The notes below the pieces were generated by a model that was not told the origin of the DNA, made no database searches, and saw nothing but the letters and a program-made list of their open reading frames with translations. The translations under genes were made by a program, and so were the position numbers. From Chara braunii (taxonomy: Eukaryota > Streptophyta > Charophyceae > Charales > Characeae), in NCBI GenBank assembly GCA_003427395.1, contig BFEA01000096.1:70218-92577 (forward strand): DNA of 22,360 bases. The letters are read 5' to 3'. Positions 7,420 through 18,700 of this stretch are shown piece after piece. Numbering within the stretch: position 1 is the first letter of the stretch; each line of letters opens with the position of its first letter.

Positions 7420-8800
7420 TGCAAGAGCACAAATGCGAGTTGACTCGAACTTAATGACCATGTAATACGAAACAGGTTTGTGGTTGGTTCACCAACGAAT
7501 GGACTAGCGCATAGAATAAGGGGCGCACTTTCATTCAGGTGAGAGTACAAGTGAGTCATTCGAGACACTGATTCACCATACACAAAAATGTTAGAGCGAA
7601 CAGACTCGCACATAGAGTACGGATGGTGTGTCGCATTTAGGGCAGAGCACAAATGCCACTTGACTCGGACTTCTGCACCATACAGTTGGAAATAGATTCA
7701 TGGTTTGTTCAACAACAAATAGACTCGCACATTGAATGCGTAGCATGAAGATCATTTCAGTGATAGTACAAGTTCGAGTTGATTTTGATTTACTCACCAT
7801 ACAATAAGAAATAAGGATCCTGATTGGTTAAAGAGCGAACAAATTCGCATATAGAAAAGTGTGTCGCATTTAGGGGAGATCACAAGTTCGAGTTGACTTG
7901 GACTTATGCCCTGTACAATTGAAAATAGATTCCGGGACCCGGGTTGGTTCAACAACAAATAGACTCGCACATTGAATGCAAGTGGGAGTAGATTTAGACT
8001 TATTCACCATACAGTAAGAAATTAGGTTCTTGGTTGTTCAATAACGAATATATTCGCACATAGAAAATTACTACATTTTTTTGGGCCGAGAAGAAGCGCG
8101 AGTTTACTTGAGTATTTCGATTTCGAGACTGAGAGCACAAGTGCGAGTTAATTCGGACTTATCCACCATACAGTAAAAAATTTAGGGGCCTAAGAGTAAG
8201 TGCGAGCTAATTCAAACTTATCCACCATACAGTAAAAAATTTAGGGGCCTCAGAGTACAAGTGGGGGTTTACTCGAGTATTTCGATTTAGAGAATGAGAG
8301 TACAAGTGCGAGTTAAGTCGGACTTATCCACCATACAGTAAGAAATTTAGAGGCGTGAGAGTACAAGTGTGAGTTGATTACCATACAGTAAGAAATTAGG
8401 TTCCTGGTTTGTTCAATAGCGAATAATCCACATATAGAATAAGACTTCATTTTTCAGGCCGAGAAGAAGCGCGAGTTTACTCCTCAAGTATTTCGATTTC
8501 GAGAATGAGAGTACAAATGCGAGTTAATATGGACGTATCCACTATATAGTAAGAAATTTAGGGGTCTGGTTGGTTAAAGAGCAAATAAATTCGCACCTCA
8601 AACGATCATTTCGATTTCGAAACTGGGAGTACAAGTGCGAGTTGATTCGACTTATTCATGGTACAGTAAGAAATTAGGTTCCTTGTTGGTTGAAGAGCGA
8701 ATAAATTCGCACATAGAAAAAAACTTCATTTTTTTAGGCCGAGAAGAAGTGCGAGTTTACTCGGACTTGTTCACCACACTCATTTCGATTTCAAAACTCA
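7420..8800. repeat. Degenerate tandem satellite, about 12 units
   Basis: The unit core reads approximately GAGTACAAGTGCGAGTT, then GACTTATYCACCATACAGTA, then AGAAATTAGG, then GGTTGGTTCAACAACGAATA, then ATTCGCACATAGAA. Copies begin near 7424, 7544, 7644, 7762, 7877, 7980, 8135, 8203, 8252, 8299, 8509 and 8626. Spacing is irregular (about 50-190 bp) because some units lack the second half and others carry an extra block around GCGAGTTTACTYGAGTATTTCGATTTCGAGA. No coding signal. Confidence 0.8.
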
Positions 8801-8833
8801 GGCATATGCGACAAACATTCTTGTACGTAGGCA

Positions 8834-8868
8834 ACTCCAATCCGCGAATCTCACAACTGCAAGCATAT
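8834..8868. repeat. Boundary repeat R, copy 1
   Basis: The block CCGCGAATCTCACAACTGCA followed by AGCATAT matches 9431-9482 and 9914-9965. Later copies start immediately after a 21-bp minisatellite. Confidence 0.7.
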
Positions 8869-8940
8869 TTGACAATTATTTAGTTTATTGGCAACTCCAA
8901 GCATATCTGGTTGCCATATTAATATACCGTTATGGAATCG

Positions 8941-9028
8941 TCTAACTAATGTTTATTTGGATATTATGCATCAGGGATCAATTCAAAATTAGTTTAATCC
9001 ATCGTGTTAAACCTTCATTAGGCATACC
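8941..9028. repeat. Left direct repeat flanking the minisatellite region
   Basis: CTAACTAATGTTTATTT, TATGCATCAG and CCATCGTGTTAAA through GGCATACCT recur in order at 10003-10102 with substitutions and a short indel. The two copies enclose about 1 kb with both minisatellites. Confidence 0.75.
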
Positions 9029-9132
9029 TGGCGCTTGTTTCGTACGATTGGACAATGATGGGCAGCTACACCGATAGCGGACTACAATGACAATACAATG
9101 GAGAACTGGAAAGACGACGACGATCCCTGCTC

Positions 9133-9437
9133 CACGATGGTGCAACGATCGATGGTCAGCGATGGCGCAGCGATGGAGACAGATGAAGAAAGGTGGCGCA
9201 GCGATGGAGATAAATGAAGAAAGATGGCGCAACGATGAAGAGAGATCGTGAACTGATGGAGAGAGATGGCGCACCGATGGAGAGAGATGGCGCACCAATG
9301 GAGAAAGATGGCGCACCAATGGAGAGAGCAGGCATAGCGATGGCGCACTAAGGTGTTGTCTTGGTGCACCGATGAAGAGATCGGGCGCTGCGATGGCTAG
9401 TGATGGCGCAACGATGAAGAGAGATGGCGCAGGAGCG
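9133..9437. repeat. 21-bp minisatellite, array 1
   Basis: The consensus unit is GATGGCGCA(G/C)CGATGGAGA(G/T)A, with variants ending AGAGA or AGATA. The 21-bp period equals seven codons, so several frames stay open on both strands and encode heptapeptide repeats such as HRCAISL. I treat these as artefacts of the repeat. Confidence 0.85.
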
Positions 9438-9482
9438 CCACGTATCTCACCGCTGCAAGCATATTGATTCCTAACTAATGAT
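9431..9482. repeat. Boundary repeat R, copy 2
   Basis: AGGAGCGCCACGTATCTCAC followed by GCTGCAAGCATATTGAT and CCTAACTAAT, directly after minisatellite array 1. It closely matches 9914-9965. Confidence 0.8.
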
Positions 9483-9540
9483 CTTGCTTATTGAAGACCA
9501 TCATGTAATTCAAGATTAACCAAGATTCATTATTATAAAA

Positions 9541-9917
9541 AATGGCGAAAGACAGAGAAAGATGGCGCAGCGATGGAGATGGATGGGGAAAGATGGCGCA
9601 GCGATGGAGATAGATGGAGAAAGATGGCGCAGCAATGGAGATAGATTGAGAAAGATGGCGCAAAGATGGAGGGAGATCACGAACCCATGGAGAGAGATCG
9701 CACACCGATGAAGAGAGATAGCGTACCAATGGAGAAAACAGGCGCAACGATGGTTAGCGATAGAGCACCGATGGAAAAAAATGGCGCACCAATTGAGAGA
9801 GTTGGCACAGCGATGGTCAGCGATGGTGAGTCGATGGAGAAAAATGACACACCAATGGAGATATCTAACGCAATGATGGTAAGCGATGGCGCAACGATGA
9901 AGAGAGATGGCGCAGGA
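9541..9917. repeat. 21-bp minisatellite, array 2
   Basis: Same unit family as array 1 (GATGGCGCAGCGATGGAGATA and variants), more diverged toward its right end. A larger array-plus-R segment has probably been duplicated. Confidence 0.85.
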
Positions 9918-9965
9918 GCTCCGCGTATCTCACAGCTGCAAGCATATTGATCCTTGACTAATAAT
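9914..9965. repeat. Boundary repeat R, copy 3
   Basis: AGGAGCTCCGCGTATCTCAC then GCTGCAAGCATATTGATCC and ACTAATAATC, directly following array 2, as at 9431-9482. Confidence 0.8.
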
Positions 9966-10002
9966 CTAGCTTAGATTAGTTATGAAACAATATCATTTAA
10001 TG

Positions 10003-10102
10003 CCTAACTAATGTTTTTTTAGATATAATGCATCAGAGATAAGTTCAAAATTAGCTTAATCAAAGTTAAATCCATCGTGTTAAATATTCATTACGCATAC
10101 CT
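10003..10102. repeat. Right direct repeat flanking the minisatellite region
   Basis: Partner of 8941-9028. It carries a roughly 10-bp insertion (CAAAGTTAAA region) relative to the left copy. Together they look like flanks or termini of a composite repeat. Confidence 0.75.
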
Positions 10103-11300
10103 AACATGTTATTCGTTAAAATAGGACATTATATTTTAAATTGGTACTCGCAAGCTATTAATTTTATGTTAAAATCGCTATATTTTGGACCTGAATGGAA
10201 CTTAGGAACCCGAAGAATGCAATTGACAGACCATAAATTGAATCTAAACTGGAGATTCAAGGCAATCACTTACTGATCATGATGGATTAAGTGTGGATTC
10301 CATTGCACTTCCATAAGTTTTGTAACTTAAAAGCCGTTTCGGTTATAACATGAATTGTTGAACAATTGATTTCTTTACACCTTGCTCAATTTTGTGTCAA
10401 CATTGAGTCGGACCTCTTTTAGATGACATTGTGACTTCCCTTAATCTATTGAAACTCAATCGAAGTGGGACATTTAAGGCAATCACACGGATGGTTTATG
10501 TACTAATAGTCTAGTATGAATTCCGTCGCACTTCGACAATTTATGCTTTAAGTTAATGTATACTAACTTATTAACTCGATCGAAGAGTAAACTTTAAGCC
10601 TTAGGCAATCACACGACAAATGAGATCATGGTTTAAGTACTATGGATTCCATCGCACTTCGATAATTTATGTACATACTTATTAAAAGACGTGACAGTGT
10701 TCGATGTGATGTAAGGATGGATTCCAACACACTTCGATAATTTTGGACTCTATCACACTTCGACAATTTATGTGACTTTAAAGACGAAACCGGCATGTCA
10801 TTGTCATACATTGAAATGCACTCGAACAGCAGACGTAAAGAGAGACAGGGTTGTGAATGACCTCAGAGTCTGCATCACACGGACTATCATTGAGCATTGA
10901 GTCAGACGTGCTACACATGACATTGTGTGAAGGAGAAACTAGAAATCCATCAATGAGTCAATGCAATCAAACGGTAAACAAGATGGTTTATGTATGGATT
11001 TCTGCGCACTTCGAGAATCATAAACTGAAATGACATTGTCATATCAAACTGAAATTCACGTGAGTACCATGGATTCCGTCTCACTTCAAGAAATATCGAA
11101 CTCATGAAAAATTGAAAGTTGAAAATTGTATAGGCAATTAAAAGTTGAAAATTGTACCGACACGTGCAAGAAATCGCAAATGCAAGATTGAAGTACGTCT
11201 AAATTAAACGCTACGAGCCAACTGTACATTAAACTGCGTCTAAATTAAATGCTACGGACTGCAATAATGTAAACTTTCTAAAACGCTATCATTTACAAAA
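10103..11300. repeat. AT-rich region with degenerate 28-bp motif repeats
   Basis: The motif GGATTCCATCGCACTTCGAT (then AATTTATG) recurs in diverged form near 10295, 10518, 10644, 10719, 10745, 10996 and 11071. It is often preceded by AATCACACG and a GGTTTATGTACTA-like segment. Near 11105-11260 there are small tandem pieces (AAAGTTGAAAATTGTA; GTCTAAATTAAAYGCTACG). No coding sequence is supported. Confidence 0.65.
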
Positions 11301-11310
11301 TTTAAAGTTC

Positions 11311-12212
11311 TTACCGACGTCCCCGTGTCCCATGAGAACCAAACCCGTATAAGTCATTCATTGACGACCCGAAAGCAAGGGTTTGTGGATGTCCCTTCGT
11401 CGCCACCCTCGAGAACACCGAAATGTACTTCATCCTTACAAACCTACAGGCACCTGCCAAGGACTTACCGATGGCGTCACGCACACAACATGCCACTTGC
11501 TCTACCTCATGCCACTTATGAACCTCGTCAATTTGACCGATAATCTCCAAATCTGATTGTCCGTTCTCGTACAGAAGGCGCAAATTCTCCATGTTGCGAC
11601 CATAGATTCTAAGCTGGGTGCAAGAAACCAGCACTACAACGTCTACCAAAGTCCGCTTTCGGTTTGAACATGCCACACACAACACTCTGCAGAAGTCAGA
11701 ACCGGCCACAGACAACCGTACGCAACAATACGACACATCTTTTGGCTGTATTCAGGCACCATGCAACAGACATACTTCCAAAAATGGATTGTAGGATGCA
11801 CAGTCCAACAACTCTTTTTCAAGTCTGCAGACCACACCCGAAGTGACCTCGTGACGTTGTCCACGCGAAGGTAAGACCGGTTATTCTCTCCCAGTCTGAG
11901 CGTGGCGCGCAAAGACGGAAGTTGCCTGACACCAATGGCATAATGAGGTACTTTGATCAGATTTCCTCACTCCATCGTGGAAGCAAACTTGTACTCCTTA
12001 TGCCATGGACATTTCCTTGCCAAGATGGCTCTATCCCATTCTGCCTCGGACCACGCATCGAGAGGCTTGTCCAAGAAGGGGACGACGGTCATCCACGGGT
12101 CGTTTCCGAACTCTGTTGTCGTCGACTCGACAATTTCAGTATCGCCTCCCGAACCATGGAATCCGCATGCACAAGGATGAATGGGACATGCATAATCATG
12201 CCGATGGTCCAT
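11311..12212 (-). pseudogene. Downstream gene of element 2, unrecognised, one stop and one frameshift
   Basis: ATG at 12212-12210 opens a frame (MDHRHDYACPIHPCACGF) that reaches TGA 11967-11969 after 81 codons. The same frame continues with sensible protein (LIKVPHYAIGVRQLP, LRLGENNRSYLRVDNV) to 11643. From about 11757 a second frame carries SYCCVRLSVAGSDFCRVL, QLRIYGRNMENLRLLYEN and VEQVACCVRDAIGKSLAG to 11311, so a frameshift between 11645 and 11757 joins them. The product would be about 300 residues. It is Cys/His-rich near the N-terminus and has a CRVLCVAC cluster, perhaps a metal-binding fold. It lies 253 bp downstream of transposase 2, where element 1 has ORF2. I see no convincing similarity to that ORF2. 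Function unknown. Confidence 0.5.
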
Positions 12213-12465
12213 GACTCATGTCGCACTCCCTACACAAGACATGAAATGCAAACAGAAATGAAAATAAAATGTCGAAATAGTATAAAAACCGCCTTTATGA
12301 TGAACTTAACTTCGGAAATTGCTGAACCATCACCAACCATCTTAAAAAATTAAACCGTAGACCGTAGACAAAATTTGCTACGCAAAATCATTGCAAAAAC
12401 AATATGCTCCCTTCTGAATTCTCGTCCGTCCAAACAATTATTTTCAAAAATCTCACTCCCCCACT
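12213..12465. other. Intergenic region between transposase 2 and its downstream gene
   Basis: 253 bp, AT-rich, without a credible open frame. It includes a short direct repeat ACCGTAGACCGTAGAC at about 12354-12369. Confidence 0.4.
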
Positions 12466-15192
12466 CTATCGGGCGGACGTGCACTCATCGCTCTTGTCCC
12501 CTCCATCTACACTCCCTTCACCAGATGGACTCAGATCCAGAAGTGCAGCTTCAGCATTCAGCCGAACACCGGAAGGAATGACAAGTCCAGTCGTGAATGG
12601 TCTTGTACCTCGGACCGGTCTCTCCCAACCAAAAGCGATCGAGTCAGCATCCTGCCATTGTGTCTGCTCAGTCATTTTCCATCGTTTTTTCCTTGCGTTC
12701 TTATACAGTTCTTCGAGCGACTTTGCTCTCCCAGTCGGCACCCAATATTCCACTAGCACTTGATTATAATTCTGCGAATTATAATCAACAACCACCGGAG
12801 AAAGAGCTTTGCCCACCCAGATTGGCACACCGCTGGACAGATCATCGTCGGAGGGGCGAAGGATAAGAAAAGTGCCCACGTCAACATGCACGAGGGGGTC
12901 GAAACTAGTCTTCGGGCGATTTTTTCTTTGTCCAATAAACAGGGGTTCCCTGTCGTCGATATTGACAGTGCGAGGAGAAGGTTGTTGATCGCTTTCGAAC
13001 AACCGTCGTCCTGGCAAAAAACATTCCTGAGGTTGTGTGGACAACCCGTTGGTGATGATCTCATTGCCATGTTTGATAACCTCCTCCCAGTAACACAAAG
13101 CTCTTTCTCTCCTACTCACCTCATGGTCATTGTAAGTGCACCACGTCGACCGCCTACTCTCCAGCAACTCACGGAATTGAACAACACCATTTTTGCCATT
13201 CAAATAGTCATTTCGAGGAAGGGGTTGCACATAAGGCGGGTCAAACGGCCACGAAGGACCTGCATAGCTCTCATCGGGGTTTTGATTGAACCAATAAATC
13301 GGACCTTCCTCGGGCAACCATTCGTCGTCATCGCAAAACTCCTTGTACAACATGCCCGGATTATCTCCAACCATTAAAAATTTCGGCAAGTGCGGTTTCG
13401 AAATACCAGTAATGTCTGACGCAACGCACGGGTCTACTGTACTAATCCAATCTTCCATCGTATCGAGGAGAATACATTTGGGAGGCTTTTTGTGGGATTG
13501 CTCTATGAGCTCGAAGAACTCGTCCATAGTATAAGCGTCCATGTCTTTTAATTTCTTTGAGAAAATGTTGAAAGTAGCGTCAATGTCAGTATGGCAATGT
13601 CCCACCAGCATGAAACCTATTTCTACCTCTTCGAAAATTTTGAACTTAACCAAGAGTGCAACTAGCGCACAAATGTACTTATTCTAGTTTTTCCGCCAAC
13701 AATTATCTGCTTGAATGCACAAAAACGGTGGCAGTGGCGTCCCGATCCCTTGAATTTCGACAAGGGTTCTCATAACACAAGTAGCGACCGTGTTCGAATC
13801 GTGTTTGAAATACGGAAACCACGTGTATACATATATACTAGGGTCTCTACCGTGTGCAATGACGCCTGTCAGATTCGTCTTCATCATCATCTCATGCCTG
13901 AGTGTTTTCGAGTAGTTTGCTTGACCAATATGGGGGATAGTTGTCTTCTTCTGATCCATGCCGTCAATGATGAGACACAAATGCTCGTTCGGACGAACCA
14001 TCGAATCAGTTTTCGTTCGACTGTAGTCCAATCTGTGTTCAACTTGCCTCCTTTGATGAGCTTGCATATCCTCTCGAGCTTGTTCTCGATCTCGAGGAAG
14101 AGCAGCATATTGTATATGTTCCTTCAGTTCATGGCAGACAACGCACTTCGTGAACGTGTTAGACTGCGCGAGAAAAACCTGGAAAAAGTGTTTCCGCCAT
14201 AGTTTATAAAAGTTGGACTCAGACACGACAGCGAGGCCAGCAGCCAGAAAGTCTGATTTGATGGACTCATAAATTGATCTCTTCGTGAAAGCAGCCGGGA
14301 GTCAAAGCTTCGGTCTGGAAACCCCACCTTGGTTAGCCACCTCATTCGGAATGCTATCCGCATGACACTCGATGAACGTTCTCATGCTGGCAAGCATGGC
14401 GACCGTTTTATTGGTTGACCGATATCTTCCCGTCAGGCCATGCTCGGAACGCACATAGCCATTGTCGAAATGCTTTTTGTAGCTGTAAAATGTATTACGC
14501 GAGACACCGAGTACATTGCAGTACGCCTTGACGCACATCGAACGTTCCAACTCCACAGGATGGACACGTTTCTGTCCACCCTCATTTACTGTGAAATCCT
14601 TAATACTTTTCATCCACCACTCAGCTCGCTCTACCGGACTCTTATTGTACAGTCCTTGCCTAACCTTTCGCACTTCCTCAGGCGACACGTCGTAACAATA
14701 TAGAGCCTTACAACATGCCATGCCGCGCACCATGAGCAATTTTTTTTCGGACAACATGTTTCTCGTTCTTTTGTATTGTTCTTTCCTCCTAGCGTTCCTA
14801 TTAGCCATGCTATACGTTCGTCTTTCGCCTGGCAGAGGTGCGGGCAAAATCTGTAGTGTCGCCCTTCTCTCTGCATCACCCCTGCCAGACGCTTCCGACC
14901 CAGACTGGCTCGAAATTGGAATGGCATCATCACTTCACACTTGCGTTGGACTCGTCCGTGCTGTGGAAAGTTCCTCCGAAGAATAGTCAGTGGCAACCCA
15001 CTTCGTACTACCGGAGCTAGCGCGAAGCAAAGGTCCACTGGAAGAGGACTGTTGTCCAGACGAGTAATCAGTGACCACCAACTTCTCACTCTCGTCATCA
15101 ACTGTAAGAAGCACCCATTGGCACGCAACTGTTGTGCGCCAAAGTTGTGGGGTGCATCTCGCCAAGAATGTGGAACTCGATCCGGAAGGCAA
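12466..15192 (-). pseudogene. DUF7869-like RNase H-fold transposase gene, copy 2 (three in-frame stops, no frameshift)
   Basis: A single frame of about 908 codons runs from 15192 to the stop at 12466-12468, interrupted only by TGA 14935-14937, TGA 14302-14304 and TAG 13684-13686. Numbering from 15192: Ser-rich repeats (VVTDYSSG, WVATDYSSEE) at 50-80; PLPGERR near 120; HTH-like segment (MCVKAYCNVLGVSRNTFY) at about 218-237; FTKCVVC at 347-353; candidate acidic residues D410 or D413 (LIIDGMDQ), D496 (QADNCW) and D536 (GHCHTDIDATF); BAH-like segment at about 771-843 (FLILRPSDDD, PIWVGKA, VEYWVPTG). The order matches eukaryotic DUF7869 proteins with an RNase H-like core. The stops at 14302 and 13684 align with Arg and Lys in copy 1. 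The codon at 15192 is TTG, so the true start is unknown. A second frame (15098-15316) may carry the preceding part after a frameshift. DNA transposition is inferred. Confidence 0.82.
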
Positions 15193-15316
15193 ACGGTTCT
15201 TCGCCCGCGGACGTTGTCGTCAAATCCGTAGGCAGTTGGATGCAACCTCCAAAGCTCTCACGAAAAGCGAAACTTCGTTTTCTGGGGAAACTGCAGTGGA
15301 CTGTTGGAACGGCCAA

Positions 15317-15759
15317 CTGTCCGAAGAGCTCGTCGGGGCCAATTCAGGTGTTGTAGCTGGTAATGCAAGTCGACGGGTTGTTCAGTTTCCATAGCCCGTT
15401 TCATGTGGCCATTCGCCAAGCCGTCTTTGGCGCCGTCATGTAACCGTCGGTGCAGCGGATGCGATTCCCGTCAGCGAAATCGATTAAACTCTCCAGTGCG
15501 GATTGAACGGGTCATTCGAATGCGTCTCCACACCCTGCAAAACAGCGGAGCAAACTGTTAGCACGATTACTAAAGAATTAAGGGCTAACCCCCCCCCCAC
15601 CCCCACCCCCTTCTCCCCAGTGTCGTTTCCCAGCGCAGCAGCCGAACAGGGCGAGCTCGTCTGTAGGCGATCACAACCTCTGCAGCCAAATCGCCGCACA
15701 TGGAAGGCGTGGTCTGGCAGATGGGTGACAGGGACGATTTGACAAACCGCAATATGTGA
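15317..15759. other. No gene seen; short C-rich tract
   Basis: Upstream flank of transposase 2. The only clear structure is a run of C with single A/T breaks at about 15589-15618. Open frames crossing it are low-complexity. Part of this stretch could be a 5' UTR or exon of the transposase gene, but no sequence match to element 1 supports that. Confidence 0.4.
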
Positions 15760-18700
15760 AGTGCACCGACATCCGAACTTGGCTGAGATCGAAGTTCTTT
15801 GAATGCCTGAAATGCATGTGCCGAAGGGCAGCCGAATTTCTCTTGCATCGAATCTGGCGTTAAGAATTGCCTCGACAGAAAACGGAGACACCCTTCCCCC
15901 TTTTGCTTTTTATACTTTTGTAGTTCGACGTTGAAGTCCGTAGCAGCTGTCAAAGTCAAACCCCTTGACCTTCTAAAAGGCCTCCGTAGATGGAACTCAA
16001 CTGCTACAAAGGGCCTTGGCCCGCCCACCCGTCGCTCCCGCAGGTAGCTGAAGATGGTAGGTACCTCAACTGTTTTGGCGGTTGTTTAGCGTCGAGAGGC
16101 AAGTCCCTCAAGGCGCTTGTCAACCGACACTTGAGTGCCGAATGAGACCCTCGACAACGCCGAGGGCCACGCGAGTATGGACAACATATAACATGCCATC
16201 GCTTCGATAGCTTGCGAACTCATGCATGGCTAGTCGTTATGAGGAAGCCTGTGTGCGGCCCACATTAATAGATGTCTACCTCGCGCTGCCTGTAAGTGGT
16301 CGGTGATATTTGGTTATGGGCCGGACACTCCACGGGCCAGGCGTGAGTCTTTGTTGTTAATTTGTTGACATATTTATGTTTGTGTGTTGCGCCCTGGAGG
16401 AGGTGTCCTATCAGGAGTTAGACGTGCATAAAGAACAGTCCCACTGTCGCGAATCACAAAAGTCCGGCGGGATCCGAACTTAGCTAAAATCGAATCGACG
16501 GCAAACCGGTTATGAACGGGTTGTCGTGAACCGACTATCGGCCAATCTTCATATCGAATGCAAGGATATGAGAGGTAGGAGACAAAAGAAAACATGGCTT
16601 AATGACCCTTAGCTGACCCCCACAAACCCCGAGTAACCGCACATCGATTCGGAGGTTGTGTGCTGGGAATCAAAGCCTTTGCAGCCCGCGCGGCTTCGAC
16701 ACCAAGTTCACCGTGATTCAAATTTGGTGGGTGTTGATGGTGGTATGAAGGTGTTCACGCTCTGCCGCTGTCAGAAGGTAGGCTAGTCGTGGGTGCAGTA
16801 CCTCACAAATCGTCGCAGCGCGGCCCCCAAGAGACCCCTGTAAACACCGATTCTCCCTATCGACTAAACGAGCCCGCGCGGTGTCCGAGTCAGAACTATC
16901 ACAGAACGCGTTGAGCCTCGACGGGCAGAATTAGTCCGTGTCCGAGTCACAAGTGTTACATTCCGTGCTGATTTTGACAGGTATTAGTAGAACAGCGCGC
17001 AACTCCAAGATCCAGGCGGCGTGGAGAAGAAAAATATAACCATGGTTGAAAGACCCCCCTGGAACCCCAACAAATTCCGATCCGCGAAAACGACAAGGCG
17101 ATCTCCGACTTGTGCGATGGCAATGTCGACACCTGACCGCGCGAGCCGCAAAGCACGCCGAGGCACAAGCATGTCAGCGACTGAACCACACGTATCGTGA
17201 TGATTGCTTTTATCGGAGGGCAACAAAGATCAACGGCAGACCGGAAATGAACCCTTTAAGGGCAATTCACAAGGCGAGCACTTTTGCGCACCACCAGGCC
17301 TCAGCCAATGAAAACGCACGGGGAAGTCCAAGTCGTTGGAACTGACGGTCAGAATCACGCGAAGCCTCAAAGTTCGCCGGGATCCAAACTTGGCGAGTGA
17401 TGGAGTAGCAAGGAACCGGTTTTCGCGCGGCCGGTGCCATTGGAAGGGAGTGTCAGCTGGCGCACACAAGGAACGCTATGTTTGGGCGCACTGAAGGAAG
17501 GCTCTGCCGCTCTCAAGTGTCCGTTGGACGATAGCACGCACAGGGATTGCGGGTAGTGGTGGATGCACCACCTCACAAACCGGCGCAGCGCGATCCCGAA
17601 CTGACCCCTATAAACACCGATTCTCACCATCGTCAAAGCGAGATCGTGCGGTGTTCCATTCCGAGGCAGCAGTAGAAAAGCTCGTGGAACCCCAACAAAT
17701 CCCGATCCGTGAAATCGAGAAGGCGATCTCCGACTTGTGCGATGGCAATGTCGACACCTGACCGCGCGAACCGCAAAGCACGCCGTGACAGAAGCATGTA
17801 CGCGACTAAAGCACACGTATCACGATGATTGCTTTTATTGGAGGGCAACGAAGATCGACAGCAGACCGGAAATGGACCCGGCCACTGACACCGTCGTCAA
17901 CCCCTATAAACCCCATGAAAGGTAATTCACAAGGCGAGCACTTTTGCGCACCACCAGGCCGCCGCTAATGAAAACACACGGGGAAGTCCAAGCCGTCGAA
18001 AATGACGGTGAGATTTACGCGGAGCCTCAAAGATCGTCGGGATCCGAACTTGGCAGGTGCTGGAGTAGCAAGGAAGCGGTCTTCGCGCGGCCAGGGGAGT
18101 GGCAGTGGGTGCACACAAGGGACGCTATGTTTGGGCGCACAGAAGGAAGGCTCTGCTGGTCTCAAGTGTCCGTTGTACGATTGCACGCACAGAAGAAAGG
18201 GTAGTGGTGGATGCACCGCCACACAAATCGATGCATCGCGACCCCAAATTGACCCCTATAAACACCGATTTTCACCATCGTCTAAGCGAGCTTGTGCGGT
18301 GATCCATTCAGAGGTACCAGTAGAAGAGCTTGTGGAACTCGTACATCTCCGCTGCGCGGACAACAAAAATGTACAAATGGATGACAGACCCCCCCTGCAA
18401 CCCTTTCAAACCCCGATTCGACCTGTCGACAAGGCGACCCCCGATTGGCGCGCAGGCAATGTCGACGTGTGTCACCGCGAACCGCCAAGCACGCTGAAAC
18501 TCGAGCATATCAGCGACAAGACCCCACGCATCGCGGCGGTTAAAGTCCTTCGAGGGCAGCGAAGATCGACCGTAGACCGAGAACTGACCCGGCCACTGTC
18601 ACCGAGGTAAACCCCCATAAACCCCCATAAGGGCAATTCAGAAGGTGAACAATTTTGCGCAGCCTCAGTTCACTCGCAAGCAAATAAAGGTTACATTTGC

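Noticed and set aside
7420-8800. CRISPR array
   Set aside because: Repeat lengths and spacing are irregular, units are diverged, there are no cas genes, and the setting is eukaryotic.
9082-9950. Open frames of 86-113 codons with heptapeptide repeats on both strands
   Set aside because: They are created by the 21-bp minisatellite, whose period keeps frames open. Composition is purely repeat-driven and frames exist on both strands at once.
12466-15192. Stop-codon reassignment or programmed readthrough in the transposase genes
   Set aside because: TGA and TAG both occur, and they align with different residues in the paralogue (Arg, Lys, Glu, Gln). That is the pattern of random inactivation, not of one codon meaning one amino acid.
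17381-17400. tRNA B-box on the minus strand of the satellite anchor (AGTTCGGATCC)
   Set aside because: Close to the B-box consensus, but no A-box was found at the right distance, so a Pol III origin is not supported.
18609-18631. Telomere-like C-rich phrases (CCCCCATAAACCCCCATAAG)
   Set aside because: They resemble but do not match the plant CCCTAAA repeat, and they occur as single motifs at satellite subunit boundaries rather than as a tandem run.
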